From Solibacillus faecavium (GTDB lineage Bacteria > Bacillota > Bacilli > Bacillales_A > Planococcaceae): a stretch of DNA of 64,000 nt. The DNA lies in contig NZ_JACSPZ010000003.1 of the NCBI RefSeq assembly GCF_014836905.1, positions 1 through 64,000 on the forward strand. The letters run 5' to 3'. Below, one piece after another: positions 51,753-60,607 of this stretch (position 1 is its first letter; every line of letters begins with the position of its first letter). The position numbers and the translations under genes were made by a program. Below the pieces are notes generated by a model that was not told where the DNA came from, did no database searches, and was given only the letters and a program-made list of their open reading frames with translations.

Positions 51753-52715
51753 ATGAAAAAATTTATAATACATTTTTTTAGTTGCATAGTTCTTTTACTT
51801 TTAGCTAGTTGTGATAGCGAAAGAATGGAAGAAATTAATCCACATCAGCCTTTTGTTGCATCCCTTAATATTTTGCAGCCTTCCTTAACGTTTTACGAAC
51901 AGTCAGGTGAATTACTCGCGACATGGGTTTTCGAGAAAGGATATACAGGAGCAGTATTAATTGGATTTGACCACGTAGTGTTATATGGCTATCAATTGCA
52001 GCATGCAGATATTCTACAGCTTTCATCTGGGGAAAAGGTAAAGTCCATTGATGTAGGATTAGGCATTACAAACGGTTATTATGATGAAGATACGAGCCAA
52101 CTATTTTTAACAAATGGCAAAACAAATGAACTAATAAGCTATACCGAAAAAGGGGAGCTTAAGAAAAAAGTTAGGCTGCGCAATTATCCAATGTCAATGG
52201 CAGCGTCGAAAGATTATTTATATGTGATAAATTATAAAGATACCGTGTTATCTGTCGTACATAAAGAAAACTTAGAGGTAATCGATGAATGGCCTGTTTC
52301 AACTTCTTCCCAAGGGTTGTATGTATCATATGAGCAACAGGAATTATGGGTTGGGGGACATGGTATAGGTAATAAACCAAACAAATTCGTCCGGGTTTAT
52401 AATTTAAGTACAGGTCAGTTAAATAGAGAATTCACACTGCCTCTAATGCCGATTGCCTTTTCGAAGACTGATGAAGATATCATCGTTTCGAGTCATGGTT
52501 CCAATACAATATACCGTGTTGCAGCGGATGGTGATATATTATGGCAACAGGAGATTGGGGCAAATCCATTTGCAGTTGCCCAATTTCAGGATAAGTTGGT
52601 TGTTGCGGGTTATGATGATCATACGCTTTACTTTATAGATGATGGCGAAGTTCAAAAGCAGGTTAAAACAAAAGAGGGACCTTTTCAATTGCTCGTAAGG
52701 GGGGATAGTCATTGA
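51753..52715 (+). CDS. Beta-propeller lipoprotein, first gene of a signalling operon
   Basis: A 320-residue exported lipoprotein with a signal peptide ending in the lipobox LASC (Cys about 20). The rest shows recurring beta-strand units with YNLSTGQLNREF, NTIYRVAADGDILWQ and HTLYFIDDGE, the pattern of YncE/YVTN-type beta-propellers. Such proteins bind metals, peptides or cofactors. Its last codons overlap the response-regulator start by 4 bases (TTGA), so it is translationally coupled to the two-component system and may present its ligand. Start at ATG 51753, gaggtg 8 bases upstream. Confidence 0.75.
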   Translation: MKKFIIHFFSCIVLLLLASCDSERMEEINPHQPFVASLNILQPSLTFYEQSGELLATWVFEKGYTGAVLIGFDHVVLYGYQLQHADILQLSSGEKVKSIDVGLGITNGYYDEDTSQLFLTNGKTNELISYTEKGELKKKVRLRNYPMSMAASKDYLYVINYKDTVLSVVHKENLEVIDEWPVSTSSQGLYVSYEQQELWVGGHGIGNKPNKFVRVYNLSTGQLNREFTLPLMPIAFSKTDEDIIVSSHGSNTIYRVAADGDILWQQEIGANPFAVAQFQDKLVVAGYDDHTLYFIDDGEVQKQVKTKEGPFQLLVRGDSH

Positions 52716-53404
52716 CAACTATTTTAATAGTAGATGATGAAGAAAATATGCGCCAATTAATCGATGTTATTTTAACGAAATCTGGATTTGAAACGGTACA
52801 GGCATCAAATGGCGCTGAAGCATATTTTATATTGTCCCAGCAGCAGGTGGATTTAGTTTTGCTTGATGTGATGATGCCAGGGGAAGACGGATTTGCTGTT
52901 TGTGAAGCAATGCAGGCTATGGCGAAAGTTCCTATTATTTTTTTGACAGCCCGTGATGCGAATGAAGATAAGGTAAAGGGTCTAATGATTGGGGGCGATG
53001 ATTATATCGTCAAACCTTTTACTGCCGATGAACTAGTCGCACGAATATTTGCGGTGTTAAGAAGGGTCGGAACAGTAAGTGAACAGCCTTCCATTCAATA
53101 CTTGCACAGGGGTATTTTAAAAATGGATGAAATTTCTCGTAAAGTATACATCGAGCAGGAACCTGTATTGTTAACTTTAAAGGAATTTGAGCTTTTGCAT
53201 TTATTTATGCTAAAACCGGGGATTGTCTATACGCGCGAGCAACTTTTAGAACGGATTTGGGATATTGATTATGCAGGTGGAGCTCGTACAGTAGATACTC
53301 ATATTAAAACATTGCGGCTAAAACTGAGCAAAAAATCGAAAGAGGCTAGTGAATACATCCAAACCGTATGGGGTGTAGGCTATCGCTTTGAGCATACGAC
53401 ATGA
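52712..53404 (+). CDS. OmpR-type response regulator
   Basis: A 230-residue regulator with a receiver domain (about 1-120) and a winged-helix DNA-binding domain (about 130-228). Asp52 in LVLLDVMMPGEDG is the phospho-acceptor, with Asp8/Asp9 and Lys in DYIVKPF. The C-terminus RTVDTHIKTLRLKL and VWGVGYRF are typical. It starts with TTG inside the end of the lipoprotein gene, and its stop overlaps the kinase ATG (ATGA). No DNA-binding site could be recognised. Confidence 0.92.
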   Translation: MTTILIVDDEENMRQLIDVILTKSGFETVQASNGAEAYFILSQQQVDLVLLDVMMPGEDGFAVCEAMQAMAKVPIIFLTARDANEDKVKGLMIGGDDYIVKPFTADELVARIFAVLRRVGTVSEQPSIQYLHRGILKMDEISRKVYIEQEPVLLTLKEFELLHLFMLKPGIVYTREQLLERIWDIDYAGGARTVDTHIKTLRLKLSKKSKEASEYIQTVWGVGYRFEHTT

Positions 53405-54792
53405 AAAAAATATCTTCAAAGCTATGGCTATTAATGGTGTTATTTTTAAGTGCCACTATCATTTTTATGTACATATTTACGAACTTTTTATATGAACAGC
53501 TTTACGTGGAAGATACGAAAAGTACTATGATTGAAACAGGCGAGAAGCTTCAGACGAAGTATAGTGGAGGTAAAGTATCAGACGAACTAATTTCTGATAT
53601 TGAACAATTTGCTGCCTACTCTAATCTTGAAATATTTGCTGTTCGAAATCCGAGGGAATTAAGTGCTTGTGTACCATTTGATATTGACTATGATGCATTA
53701 ATTGGCCCGGATGAGCGGAAGCAATTACTTTCAGGGAATGCTGTAACAAAAATCGGTTATGAGGAACGATTCGATCGGCAAATTATATCCGTCATTCTCC
53801 CTTTTACTGATCAAAATCGGCTGGAAGGTATTCTTTACATCTATTTTCCGTTAGCTAAAATTTCGGAATTGGCAAAAGAAGAAGTGATTTTACTCATTAC
53901 AGGGGCCATTATGTTTTTGCTTGTAGCTGGCTTTTTCGTGTATCAAGGAATGCGGAAAATCCTACTGCCGTTGGAAACATTGCAGCATGCCGTAAAACAA
54001 ATGACAGCCGGGGATTACAATGTACGGGTCAATGTTTCCGTAAATGATGAAATTGGGCATTTATCTTCCGCTTTCAACCAAATGGCGGATGCAATTCAGC
54101 AAGATGACGAAGTACAAAAATCCTTTTTAGCAACAGTTTCCCATGAGCTGCGTACACCGATCAGCTATGTGAAAGGATATAGTGAAGCCATTCAAAAAGG
54201 AATAATCGATGAAGCTAAGCGGGATGAAGCGATCCGGTTAATTGAAAAAGAAGCAACAAGAATGGAGCGCCTAACGAATGAGCTTATGCAGCTGGCACGT
54301 AAAGAAGACAGCCAGGCAGAATCATATTTTGATATGCTTGTCTTTGCAGAAACTATCCGTGATGCCATTCGTTTAGTACAACAAAAAGCAAATAAAAAAA
54401 ATATTCAAATCGTTCAACAATTAAATGAAGAGATAATTGTAATTGGTGATGAAGAAAAACTAAAGCAAGTTTTTATTAACATCATGGAAAACGCGATACA
54501 CTATTCAACTGATCATTCTAGCATTCGTGTAGAATCTTCTATAGTAGGTTCATATGCAGTTTTAACAATTACCGATTATGGGATAGGTATTCCACCCGAA
54601 GACCTGCCTCATGTAACAGAGCGATTTTACCGTGTGAACAAAGCGCGGAGCCGATCAGACGGCGGAAGTGGTCTCGGATTATCGATAGTGGAGCAAATTG
54701 TTAAACAGCATAAAGGAAAATTGGAAATTAAAAGTATAGTAGATGAAGGAACAGTTGTAAGTGTCATGTTCCCATTAATGGAGGAAGAATGA
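53401..54792 (+). CDS. Membrane sensor histidine kinase
   Basis: A 463-residue kinase: membrane helix about 8-29, extracellular sensor about 30-157, second helix about 158-180, HAMP about 182-235, HisKA with His248 in VSHELRTPISYVKGYSEAI, and HATPase with NIMENAIHYS, DYGIGIPPEDL and GSGLGLSIV. The sensor is about 125 residues with no recognised fold and one Cys (SACVPF). Operon position between two lipoproteins makes extracytoplasmic input through them likely (inference). It overlaps the regulator and the YtkA-like gene by 4 bases each. Confidence 0.9.
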   Translation: MKKISSKLWLLMVLFLSATIIFMYIFTNFLYEQLYVEDTKSTMIETGEKLQTKYSGGKVSDELISDIEQFAAYSNLEIFAVRNPRELSACVPFDIDYDALIGPDERKQLLSGNAVTKIGYEERFDRQIISVILPFTDQNRLEGILYIYFPLAKISELAKEEVILLITGAIMFLLVAGFFVYQGMRKILLPLETLQHAVKQMTAGDYNVRVNVSVNDEIGHLSSAFNQMADAIQQDDEVQKSFLATVSHELRTPISYVKGYSEAIQKGIIDEAKRDEAIRLIEKEATRMERLTNELMQLARKEDSQAESYFDMLVFAETIRDAIRLVQQKANKKNIQIVQQLNEEIIVIGDEEKLKQVFINIMENAIHYSTDHSSIRVESSIVGSYAVLTITDYGIGIPPEDLPHVTERFYRVNKARSRSDGGSGLGLSIVEQIVKQHKGKLEIKSIVDEGTVVSVMFPLMEEE

Positions 54793-55286
54793 TGAAAAAA
54801 TGGTTATATAGCTTATTTGCAGTACCTTTCGTATTATTCGGTTGTGGAGATGACGAAGTGGAAACACTAGAAACTGCTGAAGTACCTGCATTTGTCGAGG
54901 TACAAATTCAAACTGAAGAGCAATTAAATGTAGGGGAAGTTCAGCTTGCTGCACGTGTCACGCAGGATGAAGAAGTCGTGAATGATGCACAGGAAGTAAA
55001 GTTTGAAGTGTGGGAGTCCGGATTTCGAGATGAGGGTGACATGTTGGACGGGCAACTAACGGAGGATGGTATATATGTTGCGGAATATACATTCGATCAT
55101 GATGGCGTATATTATATGTTTGCCCATACAACGGCTCGCGGAATGCATGTCATGCCAAAGAAAAAGCTCATTGTAGGGAAACCCGATATGAGTAAAGTTG
55201 TCGAAGATACTAGTTCGGATTCAATGGAACATGGGTCAAGCGATGAAAAAGAACAAGTAGAAAAAGAAGAAGAGCATGGCCATTAA
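54789..55286 (+). CDS. YtkA-like lipoprotein
   Basis: A 165-residue lipoprotein: signal peptide with lipobox LFGC (Cys about 19), a beta-rich YtkA/FixH-like domain (about 34-130) with YVAEYTFDHDGVYYMFAHT, then HVMPKKK, and an acidic, His-containing tail ending EKEEEHGH. The GMHVMP cluster of His and Met is like copper-site sequences of this family, so metal binding is possible but unproven. Its start overlaps the kinase stop (ATGA). It ends the operon. Confidence 0.8.
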   Translation: MMKKWLYSLFAVPFVLFGCGDDEVETLETAEVPAFVEVQIQTEEQLNVGEVQLAARVTQDEEVVNDAQEVKFEVWESGFRDEGDMLDGQLTEDGIYVAEYTFDHDGVYYMFAHTTARGMHVMPKKKLIVGKPDMSKVVEDTSSDSMEHGSSDEKEQVEKEEEHGH

Positions 55287-55289
55287 TTG

Positions 55290-55351
55290 TTGCAAATTGA
55301 AATGAACGGTGTATAATGATGACTGGGTGACCGATATGGTCTTCTGGTCAT
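55290..55351 (+). promoter_or_regulatory. Promoter and operator of yhgD-yhgE
   Basis: TTGCAA (55290-55295), a 16-base spacer and TATAAT (55312-55317) form a SigA promoter. Directly after it, a nested palindrome spans 55319-55351: ATGAC and GTCAT at the ends and GACC-gatat-GGTC in the centre. Placed on the start of transcription, it is the likely YhgD binding site. Confidence 0.62.
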
Positions 55352-55402
55352 TTTTAAATTAAAAAAATTATAAAATTGCATTTTTTCTAGGGAGGTGGAT
55401 TT

Positions 55403-55978
55403 ATGGATCGTCGACATGAAATTCTACTGGCTGCGACTAAGTCCTTTACTTTATTCGGCTATAAAGCAACAACGATTGAACAAGTTGCTAAAATTGCTAA
55501 TGTCGGGAAAGGGACAATTTATACGTTTTTCAAAAATAAAGAAGAGTTGTTTCAGGAAGTGGTATTTCATTTAATCAATGAAATGAAGCACGAAACAGAT
55601 AAGCTAATTGATGCCAATGCAAGTTTTATGCAAAATGCCCATACAGCATTAATGAAAATGCTGCAATTCCGCGAGCGACATTTACTGTTTGCCAAACTAA
55701 TAGAAGAGGAAACAGCGCTAGGCACTCCGGAAGTACAGCAAATGCTTTTACAAATAGAATCGGAAATCATTTCATATGTTTCGATGCGTATTCGAAATGG
55801 CATCGCAAAAGATGAGATTATTGACTGTAATCCTGAGCATGTGGCCTTTTTGTTGTTTAAATCGTATTTAGCATTTATTGTAGATTGGCAGTTGACACAT
55901 AATGAGCCACTCAATGAACAAGAAATTTTGACATTATTCAGCGAAACCCTTTTCCGAGGGTTGGCAAAGAAAAAGTAA
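55403..55978 (+). CDS. yhgD: TetR-family repressor YhgD
   Basis: A 191-residue TetR regulator. The N-terminal HTH (HEILLAATKSFTLFGYKATTI, quoted in part, and IANVGKGTIYTFFKNKEELF) is clear; the C-terminal ligand domain is helical. It immediately precedes yhgE, which it probably represses, as in B. subtilis order hemY-yhgC-yhgD-yhgE. The palindrome at 55319-55351 is the expected site. A strong agggaggtgg precedes ATG by 6 bases. Confidence 0.9.
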   Translation: MDRRHEILLAATKSFTLFGYKATTIEQVAKIANVGKGTIYTFFKNKEELFQEVVFHLINEMKHETDKLIDANASFMQNAHTALMKMLQFRERHLLFAKLIEEETALGTPEVQQMLLQIESEIISYVSMRIRNGIAKDEIIDCNPEHVAFLLFKSYLAFIVDWQLTHNEPLNEQEILTLFSETLFRGLAKKK

Positions 55979-56066
55979 TCGTCACTTCCTAGTGGAGTGG
56001 TTTCTTTTTACTATAAAATGACCAAATGACGATTTCAGTCATATAGTTTTGAAGGAGGAAATTAAT

Positions 56067-58253
56067 GTGATAAAAGCAGAATGGCTGAAGATTTTCAAAA
56101 CAAAGAAAATGCTTATTTCAGTTATTGCCGTTCTTTTTGTTCCGGTCATGTACAGCGGAATGTTCTTATGGGCATTTTGGGATCCATATGCTAATTTAGA
56201 AAGCATGCCAGTAGCCATTGTCAATGAAGACAAAGGGGCTATGATGGATGACGAAACAATGGAGCTCGGTCAAACATTGGTCGATAAGCTGATAGATAGC
56301 GAGCAATTCCAGTTTGAGGAAGTCGATGTAAAGGAAGCAGACCAAAAATTACTCGATCAAAAATATTATATTTTAATTAAAATTCCGGAAAATTTCTCGG
56401 AACATGCTACAACATTATTAGATGATCAACCACAAAAATTGGTTATCGATTATATTCCAAATGAAGGCTTTAACTTTTTAGGTGCACAAATTGGTGAAAC
56501 TGCAATGGACCGCATTAAAGCGGAAGTAAATACACAAGTTTCCGCAACATATGCCGAAAAATTATTTGATTCCATTACACAACTTGGTGACGGTTTTGTC
56601 GAGGCTGCAAATGGTGCAGGGGAACTTGATGAAGGTGCCGCGAAGCTTGCGGATGGCGCTGATGAGCTGAAAGGCTATTTAGAGCAATTGGCATCAAGTA
56701 CTGTTGAGCTTTCTGATGGTACAGGTACTTTAACAGCCGGTGCCAAAAATGCTGCGGCAGGTGCAAAGGAATTATCAGCCGGGGTAGCAAAAATTGCTGA
56801 CGGTAGCAATCAATTGTCAGTAGGAGCAAAATCTGCAGCTGATGGTGCCAATACTCTGCAACAAGGGATTGAAAGCTATACTGATGGTGTTGCACAAGTA
56901 GCAAACGGACAAAAGGACATTACATCTGGTCAAGCGAGCTTAGCTGAAAATCTGTCATTATTAACACAAGGTACAGCGAATATCGATGACAAAGTTAAAG
57001 CATTGGCTGATGGTTCAGCTAATGTAGCAGGTGGGATGGATAAATTAGCAAGCCAATTAGAAGGAATTCTTCCAATGCTGCCAGAAGAAAATCAAGAAGC
57101 TTTAAAAACAGCACTCGCACAGTTACAAGCTGGTAGTAAAGAGGTAAGCGGTGGTTTAGGTCAGTTACATGAAGGTGTAAATGGGCTAGATGATAAAATC
57201 GCAGCGATTAGTAATGGTGCGAGTAAATTAAATTCAGGACAACAACAAGTCAATGCCGGTGTTGCACAATTACAGCAAAATTCAGCCCAGCTCGTTGCAG
57301 GCGCTAGTTCATTAGCAGAAGGCAACGCCACTATTGCAGGGAAACTGGATGAATTAAACAAAGGTGCATTGAGTGTCGCTACAGGTGCCAACTCATTGGC
57401 ACAAGGTTTAAACACATTAGTGGACGGTTCGAATAAATTAAGTGATGGCACAAGCTTATTAGCTGAAAAATCAGGTGAGTTAGCACAAGGTTCGACTACT
57501 TTAGTAGATGGCACGAAAGAGTTAAAGAACGGTACGAAAACATTATCTGGAAAGTTAACTGAAGCAAGTGAAAAAGCAGAAGTCAACCCGACTGAAGAAA
57601 CTTATAATATGGTAGGCTCTCCAGTGGAAATTGAAAAAGAATCAGTAAACCATGTACCTAACTACGGTACAGGTTTTGCACCATACTTCATTTCACTAGG
57701 ATTATTCGTTGGGGCATTATTAATCTCCATCGTGTTCCCATTTGTTGAACCAGCGATTATACCGAAAAACAGTGCAAGCTGGTTTGCAAGTAAAGTAACA
57801 GTATTAATCGGTGTTGGATTAATACAATCCTTCATCACGATTGCAATTGTCGTTTGGGGACTTGGTCTTGAGGTCAATAGTATGCCACAGTTTATTCTTA
57901 CGACGATTTTAACAAGCTTTACATTTTTAGCGATGGTTCAATTATTAGTATCACTGTTTGGCGATCCAGGACGATTTATTGCAATTGTCGTTTTAATACT
58001 TCAATTAACAACAAGCGCAGGTACGTTCCCAATCGAACTAGTACCAGAACAATTGCATTTCTTTAACAAAATTTTACCGATGACATTCTCTGTGCAAGGT
58101 CTAAAAGCAGCTATTTCAATGGGTGATACAGCATTCTTGATGTTCAACTGGGCGATTTTAGGTACAGTAATGTTCTCATGCTTGGCAATTACATTCAGTT
58201 ACTTTACATTACTTTATAAAAAACGTTATTCAAAACATCATACAGAAGCTTAG
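56067..58253 (+). CDS. yhgE: YhgE/Pip-domain membrane protein
   Basis: A 728-residue protein with one N-terminal helix (about 15-35, SVIAVLFVPVMYSGMFLW), a long extracellular part (about 40-520) and a C-terminal ABC2-type block of five helices (about 530-720). The outer part is a run of short repeats such as LADGADEL, LSDGTGTL, LSAGVAKIADGS and LSDGTSLL, predicted to form a long coiled stalk. The family includes lactococcal Pip, a phage receptor, and the type VII secretion protein EsaA/YueB. The exact role here is open. The GTG start at 56067 follows gaaggagga. Confidence 0.92.
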   Translation: MIKAEWLKIFKTKKMLISVIAVLFVPVMYSGMFLWAFWDPYANLESMPVAIVNEDKGAMMDDETMELGQTLVDKLIDSEQFQFEEVDVKEADQKLLDQKYYILIKIPENFSEHATTLLDDQPQKLVIDYIPNEGFNFLGAQIGETAMDRIKAEVNTQVSATYAEKLFDSITQLGDGFVEAANGAGELDEGAAKLADGADELKGYLEQLASSTVELSDGTGTLTAGAKNAAAGAKELSAGVAKIADGSNQLSVGAKSAADGANTLQQGIESYTDGVAQVANGQKDITSGQASLAENLSLLTQGTANIDDKVKALADGSANVAGGMDKLASQLEGILPMLPEENQEALKTALAQLQAGSKEVSGGLGQLHEGVNGLDDKIAAISNGASKLNSGQQQVNAGVAQLQQNSAQLVAGASSLAEGNATIAGKLDELNKGALSVATGANSLAQGLNTLVDGSNKLSDGTSLLAEKSGELAQGSTTLVDGTKELKNGTKTLSGKLTEASEKAEVNPTEETYNMVGSPVEIEKESVNHVPNYGTGFAPYFISLGLFVGALLISIVFPFVEPAIIPKNSASWFASKVTVLIGVGLIQSFITIAIVVWGLGLEVNSMPQFILTTILTSFTFLAMVQLLVSLFGDPGRFIAIVVLILQLTTSAGTFPIELVPEQLHFFNKILPMTFSVQGLKAAISMGDTAFLMFNWAILGTVMFSCLAITFSYFTLLYKKRYSKHHTEA

Positions 58254-58260
58254 AGAGAAG

Positions 58261-58300
58261 AAGCGTGGATTCAAGGGTAACCTGAATCCACGCTTTTTTT
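58261..58300 (+). terminator. Terminator of yhgE
   Basis: aagcgtggattca and tgaatccacgctt pair perfectly over 13 bp, with seven T residues. Confidence 0.9.
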
Positions 58301-58312
58301 ATGGATAGAAAA

Positions 58313-58342
58313 AACCACGAGCATTGAGCGGGCTCGTGGTTT
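58313..58342. terminator. Second hairpin between yhgE and yhfH
   Basis: aaccacgagc and gctcgtggtt pair over 10 bp with A and T tracts, 12 bases after the first terminator. It may act for yhfH on the minus strand, though it lies 76 bases past its stop. Confidence 0.6.
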
Positions 58343-58418
58343 GTGTAAGTGTAAGCTATTATAGGTTCATCTTTTTCTAAGATGAAGGGATAGTGCGAAT
58401 TAAACAGTGAATATAGAA

Positions 58419-58544
58419 TTAAAGAGAGTTACATTTATCACAATTGTTGCTGTAGCACTCGCTTTGTTCTTCGATTTTATCACCGCATTGAACGCAAATT
58501 TTATCAGGTAAATTCTTGAAAAATTCCACTACGTTTTCTAACAT
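58419..58544 (-). CDS. yhfH: YhfH family zinc-ribbon peptide
   Basis: A 41-residue peptide below normal gene-calling size: MLENVVEFFKNLPDKICVQC, then GDKIEEQSECYSNNCDKC near the end. The two CxxC pairs and the IEEQ motif match the YhfH family, which is next to the lipoate ligase lplJ region in B. subtilis, as here. A strong aaaggaggc lies 8 bases before ATG. Function is unknown. A second in-frame possibility starting nine bases upstream is closed by a stop in its frame. Confidence 0.82.
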   Translation of the reverse strand: MLENVVEFFKNLPDKICVQCGDKIEEQSECYSNNCDKCNSL

Positions 58545-58684
58545 TGTGCATGCCTCCTTTAATGTTCTGTTATATTACTTCTGTTTATATTATGTATTGT
58601 ATTATAACAGTTTTAATTCGTCAACACAAATGGCCTAATTTAAGTTAAAATAAATATGGATAAATTGTGAAGGAGAGAAGCCCC

Positions 58685-59677
58685 ATGTATTTTATCGATA
58701 ACAAAGGGATTACAGATCCACGCATTAACTTAGCAATAGAAGAGTACGTATTGAAGAATATGGATATTGAAAAAGACGATTATTTATTGTTTTATATTAA
58801 TCAGCCTTCAATCATCATTGGGAAAAACCAAAACACAATCGAAGAAATTAATACAGACTATGTAGAAGAAAATGGAATAATTGTTGTACGACGCCTTTCA
58901 GGTGGTGGCGCTGTGTATCATGATTTAAACAATTTAAATTTCAGCTTTTTAACGAAAGATGATGGGAATAGTTTCAGCAACTACAAAAAATTTACTCAAC
59001 CAGTTGTGGATGCACTTGCAAAACTAGGCGTAAATTCAGAGCTGTCAGGTCGTAATGATATTTTGGCGGAAGGTAAGAAAGTATCGGGTAATGCGCAATA
59101 TTCAACTCGCGGCCGGATGTTTAGTCATGGTACGTTAATGTTTGATCTGGATATAGATGCTGTTGTCAATTCACTGAAAGTTAAACAGGACAAGATCGAA
59201 TCTAAAGGGATTAAATCTGTGCGTTCGCGTGTGGCAAATATTATCGATTTTCTGCCTGAAAAAATTACTGTTGAAGAGTTCCGTATGGAAATTTTAAAGT
59301 CGATTTTCGGCGGTGAAGAAAATATTAAATATTATGAGCTTACGGAAGAAGATTGGAAAAAAATCCATGAAATTTCCGAAAGTCGCTATCAGTTATGGGA
59401 GTGGAATTATGGTAAATCGCCACGCTTTAATATTCAAAAAACAAAGCGTTTCCCATCAGGTAGCTTAGATATTCGTTTAGATGTAAACAAAGGGGTTATT
59501 GAAGAAGCAACTATTTTTGGTGATTTCTTCGGTATAGGTGATGTGGATGAAGTTGCACAATTACTGATCGGTACTAAATACGAACGTGGCGCAATTGCAG
59601 AAAAGCTAAAGTATATTGAAATTCCAACTTACTTTGGAGGAGTTTCTGAAGAGGATTTCCTTCAATTAATTTACTAG
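58685..59677 (+). CDS. lplJ: Lipoate-protein ligase LplJ
   Basis: A 330-residue enzyme (B. subtilis LplJ is 331) that activates free lipoate with ATP and attaches it to E2 and GcvH proteins. The lipoyl-binding motif RRLSGGGAVYHDLNNLNFS (about 71-89) and SGNAQYSTRGRMFSHGTLMFD (in part) are intact, and the C-terminal lid domain is present. The start at 58685 follows aaggagaga; six upstream codons lack an RBS. It is followed by a terminator; no glycine-cleavage or PDH genes are nearby. Confidence 0.95.
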   Translation: MYFIDNKGITDPRINLAIEEYVLKNMDIEKDDYLLFYINQPSIIIGKNQNTIEEINTDYVEENGIIVVRRLSGGGAVYHDLNNLNFSFLTKDDGNSFSNYKKFTQPVVDALAKLGVNSELSGRNDILAEGKKVSGNAQYSTRGRMFSHGTLMFDLDIDAVVNSLKVKQDKIESKGIKSVRSRVANIIDFLPEKITVEEFRMEILKSIFGGEENIKYYELTEEDWKKIHEISESRYQLWEWNYGKSPRFNIQKTKRFPSGSLDIRLDVNKGVIEEATIFGDFFGIGDVDEVAQLLIGTKYERGAIAEKLKYIEIPTYFGGVSEEDFLQLIY

Positions 59678-59720
59678 CATCCAGTGTATCGCATCATGAA
59701 TGTAATAGAGATTGTTTAAA

Positions 59721-59755
59721 GAGGGTGCTCCTGATTTCGAGAGCTCCCTTTTTTT
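59721..59755 (+). terminator. Terminator of lplJ
   Basis: gagggtgctc and gagctccctt pair with one mismatch and one G-U around a short loop, then seven T residues. The rest of the gap to 59902 is AT-rich; I see no clear operator. Confidence 0.78.
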
Positions 59756-59902
59756 GATACAATAAGAGTAAATGAGAAAGTTTTTTTATCCATCTTTTTA
59801 TGCGGTGAGAAGTTGCGTATATGCTGCTACTGCGGAAACGATGGATTAATAAAATGATTAGGTATTATTATTTGATAACCTATTGAAAAGGAGGTCATTC
59901 AG

Positions 59903-60607
59903 ATGGAAAAGCATCGAATTTTCATCGTCGAGGATGATCCAAAAATAGCTTCACTATTAGCAGATACATTAAGGAAATATCAATATGATGTGGAAACTAT
60001 CAGTGACTTTGATTTATTAGTCGAGCAATGTTTGGCATTTTCACCACACTTGATTTTATTGGATATAAATTTACCTTCTTATGATGGATATTATTGGTGC
60101 AGAAAGTTAAGACAATTTACGAAATGTCCAATACTGTTCATTTCAGCTCGTTCTGGAGAAATGGATCAAATTTTTGCATTGGAAAATGGTGGGGATGACT
60201 TTATTACGAAGCCATTCAACTATGAAATTGTACTTGCTAAAATTCGCAGTCATTTACGTCGTACATATGGAGAATATTCCACTAGACAGGAGGAGCGAAC
60301 GGTTGTACAAGGTCAGCTCACGTTATATTTGGAACGGATGGAACTTCAGTTAAGAGATTTGGTCATTCCTTTGCAAAAGAAGGAATGTATTATTTTAGGA
60401 TTGTTAATGGGACAAGCACCAAAAGTGGTGTCGCGCGATCATTTGCTGGAGGAATTATGGGATGATCAAGCATTCGTCGATGAAAATACATTGAATGTAA
60501 ATATGACACGTGTCCGAAAAAAGTTAGCGGACTATGGAATCAAATCAATGATTGAAACCGTACGTGGGGCAGGCTACCGCTTTTTATTGAGTGCGGAGGA
60601 AATGTAA
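59903..60607 (+). CDS. BceR-type response regulator
   Basis: A 234-residue OmpR-family regulator. Asp54 in LILLDINLPSYDGYYWCRKLR is the phospho-acceptor; INLP-YDGYYW-CR is typical of regulators paired with BceS-type kinases. The winged-helix end NTLNVNMTRVRKKLADYG and VRGAGYRF is intact. It activates the neighbouring exporter genes in known Bce modules when antimicrobial peptides are present. It is coupled to the kinase (TAATG). A strong aaggaggt precedes ATG. Confidence 0.9.
   Translation: MEKHRIFIVEDDPKIASLLADTLRKYQYDVETISDFDLLVEQCLAFSPHLILLDINLPSYDGYYWCRKLRQFTKCPILFISARSGEMDQIFALENGGDDFITKPFNYEIVLAKIRSHLRRTYGEYSTRQEERTVVQGQLTLYLERMELQLRDLVIPLQKKECIILGLLMGQAPKVVSRDHLLEELWDDQAFVDENTLNVNMTRVRKKLADYGIKSMIETVRGAGYRFLLSAEEM

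Noticed and set aside
56575-57586. Antisense ORFs of 109 and 141 codons in yhgE
   Set aside because: They arise from the repetitive sense coding sequence; His/Gln- and Pro-rich translations are artefacts of the repeats.
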